Source of the DNA: Mauremys mutica
Lineage: Eukaryota; Chordata; Testudines; Geoemydidae
Length of the DNA: 64,000 nucleotides
NCBI RefSeq assembly: GCF_020497125.1
Contig: NC_059082.1
Location: 53,714,524-53,778,523, forward strand
Direction of reading: 5' to 3'
A model generated the notes under the pieces. The model was not told where the DNA came from. It made no database searches and was given only the letters and a program-made list of their open reading frames with translations. Shown here piece after piece: positions 51,237 to 60,019 of this stretch. The position numbers and the translations under genes were made by a program. The first letter of the stretch is position 1, and every line of letters begins with the position of its first letter.

Positions 51237-52780
51237 GTGGCGGTGGGCAAATTTACAGAGTCGGTTCTTCAGAACTCCCGTCAAGAGTTCGATGCCCTCC
51301 TGGAACAAAGGAAGTCGCTAGCGAGAGCTTCCCTCCAGGCCTCGTTGGATGCAGCTGACTCCGCTGCCACGACTCTGGCCTCAGGTGTTGCCACGAAGCG
51401 CTTTTCATGGCTCCAGTTATCAAGCCTTCCCTCGCAGCTGCTGCACACTATACAGAACTTGCCCTTCAATGGCAAAGGTCTGTTCTCTGAAAAAACTGGC
51501 CCTAGGCTGCAAAGCCTAAAGGGCAACAGGGTCACTTTCCGCTCTCTCTCGGCATGCACACGCCGGTGCTTCAGCGCCGACCCTTCCATCCCCAGCCTGA
51601 CCGCTCTTACCCTGCGCCTAGACAAAGCCAGGACTTTGCCAGCAGGCATCGCTTACGCGGTCGTAGGCGTCAATCAGGACCCCAAAGGAGCCAAAATTAG
51701 GGTCCGTCTAACCGCCAATGGGGCAAAAGCCTACCCATCCTCATCCCTCTTAGGGACTCCTCTCATGAGCGATTCCTCTTGTAAGAGGTGCGGACGCTCC
51801 TCTTCATCGGAGCTATACAGGAGGTACCTAAGGACGAAACCTAATCCCCTAGGCGAAGGGAGGTCTCAGACCTATCCTAGATCTGTGGGACTCAACAAGT
51901 TCACGATGCAGATAAGTTCCGCATGGTACCCATGGGGACCGTCATCCCATCCTTGGATCCCGGAGACTGGTATGCCGCCCTCGATATGAAGGGCGCGTAT
52001 TTTCACGTCGCCATTTCTCCTCCACAGAGAAGGTACCCCCGGTTTCGGGCCTACCGTCGTTTCCAGAGTGGCCACCGAGCCCCAGTTACCAGTCATGTGG
52101 GCATCGACACGGACCTATTCCTGTGTCTAGGCCTGATGATCAATAGAAAAATCCACTCTGATTCCCACACAGGGAATAGAATTCATTGGGGCCATCCTGG
52201 ACTCCAGTCTCGCCAGAGCCTGCTTACCTCCACCTCGGTTGCAGGCGATGGTAACATTTGTACAAGGTCTACGGACCTTCCCGACAACTTTGGCTCGCAC
52301 TTGCCTAGGTTTCCTGAGTCACATGGCTGTCTGCACATTTGTTTCCAAACATGCCAGGCTTCGCTTCCGTCCACTTCAATCGTGGCTCACCTTGGTGTAC
52401 CACCCGGGCAGAGATGGCATTCTCATGGTCGTCTCGTTCCCCCTGAGCATCCTAGGCTCCCTCGACCGGGAGTCAGCGCCCTCCCTGGTGTATCCAGGGA
52501 TGCTGTTCCATTCACTCCTCAGGGTCCCTCATGACAGACACCCCATCTCTCGGCTGGGTGCTCACCTGGGTCAGTTTCGCACTCACGGTCTTCGGTCGGC
52601 TCAAGAGCTGGCCTTCCGCATCAATGTCCGAAAGCTGAGAGCAGTCTGCCTTGTATACCAGGCATTTCAGCTGGCGGATCGCCTCAGCAGATCCTTCCTG
52701 TCTCACAAGTGGTCGTTTCCTCCAGACATTTCCATTCCGTTTTTCGGAAGTGGGACTTTCCCCGCATAGCCCTCTTCGCT
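51237..52780 (+). pseudogene. DIRS reverse transcriptase / RNase H, broken
   Basis: 'SLDPGDWYAALDMKGAYFHV' (51949-52008) is the reverse transcriptase motif A region, with the catalytic aspartate in 'LDMKGAYF'. The expected 'YLDD' box is not visible: 'RFRAYRRFQ' is followed within about 80 bases by 'CLGLMINRK', which normally lies after it. Downstream 'ARTCLGFLSHMAVCTFVSKH' (52295-52356) is the connection toward RNase H. Frame changes occur at about 51920, 52150 and 52240. Not functional. Confidence 0.8.
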
Positions 52781-53037
52781 CTCGCGAGAACGAAAAGAGA
52801 GAGAAGTTCTTCCTCATTCCAAGGCCTCTCCCCGGGCTCGATCTTGGAGGTGTTTTCTGATGCCGTGGATGAGCCATCGGCTGTACGCTTTCCACCGTTC
52901 CCGCTGGTTCACAAGGTCCTGCCAAAACTCCGCAGGGACAGAGCGCACCTGATCATGATCGCTCCAGCGTAACCCAGGCAGCACTGGTACACCAGGTTGC
53001 TACCCCTGTCAGTAGCCAACCCTATTTCCCTGCCTCT

Positions 53038-54175
53038 TTGCCCAGACCCCATAACGCGGGATCACGGCAAGCTTCACCACCCAGACTTGTAATCCCTGCA
53101 CCTCACAGCATAGCTGCTGCGTGGCTAAACCGATCCCAGTTGCATTGTTCTGCCTCGGTTCTACAGGATTCTCTGGGTGGTAGGAAATCTTCCACTCGGT
53201 TAACGTATCTGGCAGAGTGGAAGCGTTTCTCCTGCTGCTGCGAAACGCACAATGTTTCTCCTGCCAAGGTCCCGATCCAGTCCGTCTTGGACTATCTCTG
53301 GTCTCTCAAACAGCAGCACCTGGCGCGGTCCTCATTAAGGGCACTCTTGGCAGCCGTCTCTCCCTTCCACCCAGCGGAGAGTGGCCGCTCCGTATTCTTA
53401 CACCTTGTGGTTTCTAGGTTCCTCAAGGGCTTGGAGTGTTATACCCCCCCAGTTGGCCCCCGCCAAAACCTGGGTCTTCGACCTGGTTCTAACCAGTTTT
53501 ATGATTGCCCATTCGAGCCACTGACGACATACTTGCTGACATACCTGTCCTGGAAGACAGTTTTTCCTTGTGGCCTTTCCATAGGCCAGACGAGTCTCCG
53601 AGCTTCAGGCGCTCACGATGGACCCACGGTATACTGTGTCTCTCAAGGACAAGGGCAGTTGTGACCACGTCCGGCCTTCCTCCCTAAAGGTGGTGTCAGC
53701 CTCTCATATCATCCAGGATATCTTCCTTCCGGTCTTCTTTCTGAAGCCTCACTTATAGCAAGGAGAGCAACAATTGCCCTCCCTAGACGTCCGTAGGGCA
53801 TCTGCAATCTATATTGAGCGGGCAAAGCCCTTTCGTAACGCCCCCAAATCTTCGTCGTGCTGGCGTGCCGGACGAGGGGCATGCCTGTCTCCTCCTAGAG
53901 GATTTCGTCTTCAATGACATCGTGCATCCGCACCTCCTGGGGATTGGCCCATGTTCCATAGAGCCACCTTACTTCACATTCCACCAGGGCTCAGGCTTCT
54001 CTGCTGCCTTCCTGGCTCACGTACCCTTTCAGGGGATGTGTAGTGCAACTACCTGGCCCTCGGTCCACACCTTTGCCTCATTGGCCCAAGAGTCCAGAGA
54101 TGATGCAGCCTTTGGCTCAGCAGTTTTGCATTCTGCAACATCTAACTCCGACCCCACCGCCTACGTAAGGCTTGG
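53038..54175 (+). pseudogene. DIRS tyrosine recombinase, broken
   Basis: The open segment 53038-53664 shows the N-terminal core-binding part: 'STRLTYLAEWKRFSCCCETH' and 'ILDYLW'-like 'VLDYLWSLKQQHLARSSLRA'. The C-terminal catalytic part continues in other frames, with 'FLAHVPFQGMCSATTWPSVH' at about 54013-54075, the equivalent of the region around the late catalytic residues. At least two frameshifts separate the pieces. In living DIRS elements this enzyme integrates a circular copy. Confidence 0.78.
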
Positions 54176-54183
54176 GAATCACC

Positions 54184-54282
54184 TAACTGGAATGCATAGG
54201 AGCAATCACTCGAAGAAGAAAAGACGGTTACTCACCGTTGTAACTGTTGTTCTTCGAGATGTGTTGCTCCTATCCATTCCAG
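54184..54282 (+). repeat. DIRS internal complementary region
   Basis: A fusion of two exact complements: 54184-54217 to the left end 48810-48843 (34/34) and 54218-54282 to the right end 54467-54531 (65/65). It recreates a joined-ends sequence. Confidence 0.9.
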
Positions 54283-54311
54283 ACCCGCCCTCCTTCCCCA
54301 CTGTCGGAGTA

Positions 54312-54531
54312 GCCGGCAAGAAGGAACTGAGGGGCGGATGGGTCGGCAGGGGTATATATCCTGCGCCATAGCGGCGCCACTCCAGGGGGCGCCCAGCCGA
54401 CCCACCGAGTGTTGCTAGGGTAAAAATCTTCCGAAGAGTCGTGCACGCGCGGCGCGCACACCCTAACTGGAATGGATAGGAGCAACACATCTCGAAGAAC
54501 AACAGTTACAACGGTGAGTAACCGTCTTTTC
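54312..54531 (-). repeat. DIRS right terminal repeat
   Basis: Inverted copy of the left terminus ('atatatcctgcgccatagcg', 'gacccaccgagtgttgcta'), ending 'ggtgagtaaccgtcttttc'. The outer 65 bases pair with the internal complementary region. Confidence 0.87.
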
Positions 54532-54534
54532 TCA

Positions 54535-54899
54535 GCACTAGCTAATAACCATAGACGTAGTTTGACTTCTATATTTTGGAGGGTGTCTCCAGTCAGGCCA
54601 ATGAGGTCGTGCGTGGCTGGGGGGGACAACAAATTCCGTGCCTGCAGAGGCACCATTTCAGATGGGGAAGGGGCCAAACTTTAACACTGATTCCAGGGGC
54701 TACATAGGCAACTGAAAACTCTAGTGTTTTTGCAGATAATAACCTAGAACTATCTGGCAGACACATTGTATATAATTTCAGTATTAAGAAAGAAAAATAA
54801 ATAAATATTAGACCCTCTCAGCTCTAATACTATCATGTTCTGACATCTTGTGGCAAATCACTTAAGGGACACTGTAGGTTTTAAATTGTATAGTCTTAC
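54535..54899. other. Non-coding stretch, nothing recognised
   Basis: AT-rich; no gene or repeat identified. Confidence 0.45.
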
Positions 54900-55791
54900 T
54901 CAGATACTCTTACTAAAATCAAACGGGACCATCGTGATCATCTTGTCTGACCTCCTGGACATTGCAGACCATGGAATCTCACCCACTCACTCCTGTAATA
55001 GACCCCTAACCTCTCAGTAAGTTACTGAAGGCCTCAAATCATGATTTAAAGACTTCAAGTTACAGAGAATTCACCATTTGCACTAGTTTAAACCTGCAAG
55101 TGACCCGGGCCCCACGCTGCAGTAAAAAAAACCCCACTGTCTCTGCCAATCTGGGGGGAAATTCTTTCCCAACTCCTAATATGGCAATCAGTTAGACCCT
55201 GAGCATATGGGCAAGACCCACCAGGCAGATACCTGCGAAAGAATTATCTGTAGTAACTCAGAGCCTCCTCATCTAGTGTCCTGTCTCCAGCTGTTGGGGA
55301 TTTTTGCTACAGGCAGTTGCCAATGGGCCACATGCCATTATAGGCAGCCCTGTCATACCATCCCCTCCATAAACTTATCAAGCTCAGTCTTGAAGGGTTT
55401 TTTTGCTCACACTGCTCCAAACTTCACTCCTCTGATGGTTAGAAACCACCCAATTTCAAGCCTAAGCTTGTTGATGGCCAGTTTATATGTATTCTGGGGT
55501 CCACGTTGATGCTTAACTTAAATAACTCCTCTCCCTCCCTAGTATTTAGCCCTCTGGTGTATTCATACAGAGTAATTGTATCTCCCCATAGCCTTCTATT
55601 GGTTAGAGAAAACAAGCCAAGCTGTTTGCGTATCTTCTAATAAGATAGGTTTTCCTGTCCTCAGATCATCTTAGTAGCCCTTCTCTGCACTTGTTCTAGT
55701 TTGAATTCATCTTTCTTAAACATGGGAGACCAGAATTGCACACAATACTCCAGATGAGGTCTCACTAGTGTCTTGTATAATGGTACTAAAC
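54900..55791 (-). mobile_element. CR1 LINE, 3' part
   Basis: Reverse CR1 with 'cagaccatggaatctcaccc', 'agcccttctctgcacttgtt' and 'tactccagatgaggtctcac', antisense of the ORF2 end and 3' UTR. It is split from its upstream part (57240-57892) by a hAT-like element. Confidence 0.8.
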
Positions 55792-56099
55792 CAGGGGTCA
55801 GCAACCTTTCAGAAGTGCTGTGCCGAGTCTTCATTTATTCACTCTAATTTAAGGTTTCACGTGCCAGTAATACATTTTAATGTTTTTAGAAGGTCTCCTT
55901 CTATAAGTCTATAATATATAACTAAACTATTGTTGTATGTAAAGTAAATAAGGTTTTCAAAATGTTTAAGAAGTGTCATTTAAAATTAAATTAAAATGCT
56001 GATCTTATGCCGCCAGCCTGCTCAGCTCCCTGCCAGCCTGGGGTTCTGTTCACCTAGGCCGGCCGCGGGCTGAGCAGGGCCTGCGGCCAGGACCCCAGA

Positions 56100-56480
56100 C
56101 CTTGGGGAGGGGATGGGTTCAGGGCAGAGGGATGGGGGCTGTGGTGGTGCAGGGCAGAAGGCTGGGTGTATGGGGGGGTTTAGGACAGAGGGATGGGGCT
56201 GTGAGGGTGCAGGGCAGAAGGTTGGGTGTGTGTTGGGATGTGGGGGGTTCAGAGCAGAAGGCTGGGTGTGCGTGGGGGTTCAAGGGTCAGGGCTGGGGGT
56301 ATGGGGGTGCAGGGCAGAAGGCTGAGTGTGGGGGGGTCAGGGCAGAGGGCTGGGTGTGGGGGGGGTCAGAGCAGATGGATGGGGCTGTGGGGGTGCAGGG
56401 CAGAAGGCTGGGTGTGGGCGGTTCAGGGCAGAGGGCTAGGGAGTGTGGGGGGTGCAGGGCAGAAGGCTGGGTGTGGGGGG
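56100..56480 (+). repeat. G-rich minisatellite array
   Basis: Tandem variants of 'gtgcagggcagaaggctggg' with 'tgtgggggggt' spacers, roughly 25-60 bases apart, more than ten units. It explains the long Gly-rich open frames here, which are not genes. Confidence 0.8.
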
Positions 56481-56745
56481 GTCAGCTCGTGGGGGTGCTC
56501 CCAGCCCCCTGCTCTGAGCGGCTCATGGCAGGGGGCTGGAAGGGATATGCCCTGTTCCACCCCCTTCCCCAAGGCCCCGTCCCTACCTTTCTCTGCCTCC
56601 TCTACCAGCTCCATGCACGCTGCCGCTCTTCCCCCTCCCCGTCGCTAGGGCCATCAGCTGATTGGCGCAGGGAAGGAGAGGGGTAGGGGCAGGAAAGCAC
56701 CACGCTGGGGGAAGAAGCGGGGGAGGGGGGAAGCTTGGCTGCCGC

Positions 56746-57076
56746 CAGGGTTTCTGGCGCCCTAGGCAGAATTCGGGGGGCGGCATTTTGTGTGCTCCCC
56801 ACGGGGCATGCGGGAGCTTCTGGTTCTACTCCCATCACGCTGCCGAAGAAGGACCCTCCGCCAAAATGCCGCAGGTGACAGCGGCAGTCATTGAGCTGCT
56901 CAATTGCCTGCTGCTGTTTTCCGCGGTACATCGGCAGAAGGTCCTTCTTCGGCGGCGCAACGGGAGCGGAACCGGAAGCTCCCGTTCGCCCAGTGGGGAG
57001 CGCACAAAATGCCGCCCCCTGAATCCTGGCGCCCTAGGCGACCGCCTAGGGTCGCCTAATGGAAGTGTCGGCCCTG
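56746..57076. mobile_element. hAT-like MITE nested in the hAT element
   Basis: The ends CAGGGTTTCTGGCGCC and CTTCCATTAGGCGACC region...CCCTG have short CAGGG/CCCTG termini and inner 'gccctaggc' blocks. The flanks gctgccgc (56738-56745) and gctgctgc (57077-57084) form an 8-bp duplication with one mismatch. Confidence 0.65.
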
Positions 57077-57239
57077 GCTGCTGCAGGACCAAGCTTCTGC
57101 CTCCTGCCCCCACAGGGGAGAGCGGTGGGCGGGGGCGCTGAGTGGGGCTGGGGGCTGGGACCGCGGCAGGCAGGTGCGTGCCACTCAATATCGGCTCGCG
57201 CGCCGTGTTTGGCACATGTGCCGTAGGTTGCCGACCCTG

Positions 57240-57892
57240 TACTAACACTTCACTGTCTCTACTGGAAATACCTTATCTGATGTATCATAGGTCTGCATTA
57301 GCCTTTTTCACTACCACATCACATTGATGGCTCATAGTCATCCTGTGATCAACCAATACACCCAGCTCTTTCTCCTCCTCTGTCACTGCCAACTGATAAG
57401 TCTCCAGCTTATAGCAAAAATTCTTGTTACTAGTCCCTACATACATGACCTTGCACTTTACATTATTAAATATCCCATTTCTATTACTCCAGTTTAAAAG
57501 GTCATTCAGATCTTGTATGATATTCCAGTCCTCCTCAGTATTGGCAATATCCTCCAAGTTTGTGTCATCTGCAAATTTTATTAGCACACCTCCACTTTTT
57601 GTGCCACAGTCAGTAATAAAAATGTTAAATAAGGTTGGTCCCAAGACTGATCCCTGAGGAACTCCACTAGTAACGTCCCTCTAGCACTAGCCTGAGAGTT
57701 CATCTTTCAGTATGATCTCTTGTAGTCTCCTCTTTAACCAGTTCCTTATACACCTTTCAGTTCTCATATTTAATTCCCATCTTCTCCAATTTAACAACGC
57801 CTCATATGGAACTGTATCAAATGCTTTATTGACATCCAAGTAGATTAGTTCTACTGCATTTCCTTTGGCTAAAAAAATCATTCTATCATTTA
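57240..57892 (-). mobile_element. CR1 LINE reverse transcriptase part
   Basis: Antisense CR1 ORF2. The - strand open segment 57285-57644 contains 'GPTLFNIFITD' and the catalytic 'FADDTNLEDIANTEEDW' box. Further upstream, 57687-57881 has 'YLDVNKAFDTVPYEALL' (motif A). Stops between segments show that it is dead. Continues beyond the Harbinger MITE at 57893 only doubtfully. Confidence 0.88.
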
Positions 57893-58148
57893 GGTTATGG
57901 CTACACTGTCGCTACAGCCGTGCCGCTAAAAGGTGTGCAGTGTAACCGCTCTTTGTCTGCAGGCGAGAGCTCTCCCACCGACCAAATAAATCCATCCCCA
58001 ACGAGCGGTGGTAGCTTCTCCCACCAACAAAGTGCTGTCCACACCAGCGCTTCTCATGGGTAAAACTTTTGTTGGTTGGGAGGGGGTGTTTTTTCACACC
58101 CCTGAATGACAAAAGTTTTACCAATGAAAGTGCAGGGTAGACAAAGCC
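57893..58148. mobile_element. PIF/Harbinger MITE
   Basis: The left end GGTTATGGCTACACTG and the reversed right end GGCTTTGTCTACCCTG are inverted repeats. tta is duplicated on both flanks (57890-57892, 58149-58151). Related to the MITEs at 11798 and 33309. Confidence 0.8.
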
Positions 58149-59716
58149 TTAGGCTACTTACTTTTTGCAGTTCACCAAGCTTGGAACAGATCTTTAACTT
58201 TAGGAAAAATCCTACCAGCCCTTTCTTATCTTAATCACCTGTTAATCACTCTGTTTATAAACACAGTTCTGACTCCCTGCCTCAGGAGCACAAGCTGGGA
58301 GCAGCACGTCGCCTTTCTTCACTGCAAAATTAATTACATTGCAGTTTGGGGGGACAATGCCTCCCATGCTCCTCCCCTTCCTCCCCCCCCCCCCCCCAGA
58401 ACTCCACCTATACTAATAACTTGGCCGTGAGGTCTGAAGATTGCTAACATTTTATTATTTTTAGAAAAGCTGCATGTGTAAATTAAACAAGTGTCAAAAC
58501 ACTGACAATCTTTTTTTATTATGCAGCTTCATAAGCTGCACTGATTTGCAATGAGCCTTCCCGTTCTGAGTGAGAATTAGTGAGGCTCTGATGCAATAAA
58601 ATTTCAGATGAACCCAGAGAATTATTTACAGATGACAGTCATATGTACAGGTGAGAATTAACCCTGATGCCTATTTGTAACATTACATCATAATACAGCT
58701 AACACAGTTGGAAAGGTAGATCATCTACATCTATAATCTTGTCATCTAAAAGTCCCTGGTCCTTACCAGTGTTCCTCTTATTCTAATGCTGTGGCAGCAT
58801 GGCACAACTTTTTCACTAGAGAACTTTCAGTGGGGACCAAAATACCATTATCTACCCAAGAGACTCAGCAATGCGGCCTTTCTGTTCCTGGTCTACACAT
58901 ACAGGTGTGTAGCATTCCGATTTCCCCAGCGGATAGGCAGTCTTGGCAGAATTTGGGGGTTTTTTAAAATAATTTTTACTGAAGTTTATTCTTAAGCATT
59001 TTTATATTTTTATCGATTTAAATTTTCACAGTTGTGCAAAATTATGTTAAGCATTTTTAAAACTTTTATCTATTTAAATATTCCCAGTTGTGGGAAATTA
59101 TGGGGAAAGGTCAGACAACAGTGGGGGTCTGACTAATTATTTAATGACAGTAAATATTGAGAGTCAAAGAGTTAAAGCTTTATAACCATTAAAACACAAA
59201 TGATCAACATCATATGAAAAAAATATACAGGACCGATCCTTAACTCAAACTTGAAGTGCTAAAGCAGCACTTTTTTTATTTTGCCTATCTGTAAATTTTG
59301 TTTATCAATGGAAATATTTTTTGGTAGATTTGTGTGTGTACGATTAAATTGACATTTACCAACAAAAATCTAATCCATCCAACCCTACTCATAGGTTATG
59401 TATAGAAGGGCTGTTCTGTTGCACGATCTTGAGTGGCTCTCTAAACTTAGATTGTCCTTGTTATACAAATCCGGGCTTGGGAAGGCTGAGAAGAGCCACA
59501 CTGGAGTTTGGGATGCTTAGCATCTGTGTACTGTTCTCTTTCATCTGCTTTTGGATTAGCTGTGTCTTGTACATTGTATTATGCTGCACTGTGCTGTGAC
59601 CTTGGCTGCTGTTATCCTCAAAACCAGCGGCAAACCAGTTTCCCTTGCTTGGGTGTCACATGCCTTTTGGGTTTTCCATCCTGAACAAATACAGTTGCAT
59701 GGCCCAGTGTTGCAGA
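58149..59716. other. AT-rich non-coding stretch with a 55-bp tandem duplication
   Basis: No gene recognised. A poly-C run lies at about 58383-58399. Two adjacent copies of a 'ttaagcatttt...tttaaat..tcccagttgtg' type block begin at about 58993 and 59048. The remainder is unidentified. Confidence 0.5.
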
Positions 59717-60019
59717 TGTGACAGTAAAGACAGGTTAAATAGTTAAGCAGCTGTGAGGATATGTATGCTGTGGCTTTAAATCTGTAACAGGAAGCTAAGC
59801 AAGGGAGCGGGGCTGGATAAGATTCTAGGTAGAAGTTCAGCAGCAAAGCAGAGAGCGAGAATGGCTTTAGGGATAATACCGTTTTCCTTGTTCTAATAAA
59901 GTTCCTTGTTCAGCGTTGGGAGAAAGCAACTCTATCTCTGATTGGTTACCACAGTCACATGCCAGTTCCTTGTTCAGTGTTAGAAGAAAGGACTCTCTCT
60001 CTTCTTTACCACTGTCACA
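59717..60019 (+). mobile_element. Probable solo LTR with duplicated end
   Basis: Ends TGTGACAG and CTGTCACA are a perfect 8-bp short inverted repeat; AATAAA at 59896 serves as a poly(A) signal. The last part is duplicated: 'gttccttgttcag' to 'agtcaca' at 59901-59959 and again at 59965-60019. No flanking duplication was found, so the class is uncertain. Confidence 0.5.

Larger units (their letters stand above)
48810..54531 (+). mobile_element. DIRS-like tyrosine-recombinase retrotransposon, degenerate
   Basis: Order: left terminal repeat, Gag-like region, reverse transcriptase/RNase H, tyrosine recombinase, internal complementary region and right terminal repeat. The left terminus (about 48844-48995) recurs inverted at about 54312-54465. 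Internally, 54184-54217 is the exact complement of the left end 48810-48843, and 54218-54282 is the exact complement of the right end 54467-54531. This is the arrangement DIRS elements use to template a circular intermediate. Coding regions have frameshifts and stops. No target duplication is expected for DIRS. Confidence 0.88.
55792..57239 (+). mobile_element. Long hAT MITE relative, CAGGGGTNGGCAACC family
   Basis: The left end CAGGGGTCAGCAACC and the reversed right end CAGGGTCGGCAACC match the ends of 30588-30889, with the same AT-rich left core up to about 55995. The flanks tactaaac and tactaaca are a diverged 8-bp duplication. The rest is a GC-rich expansion (G-rich array 56100-56480) containing a second hAT-like element at 56746. 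Non-coding. Confidence 0.82.

Noticed and set aside
56102..56686. 194-codon Gly-rich open frame
   Set aside because: Product of the G-rich minisatellite; repeats are not codon-periodic and no start context or domain is seen.
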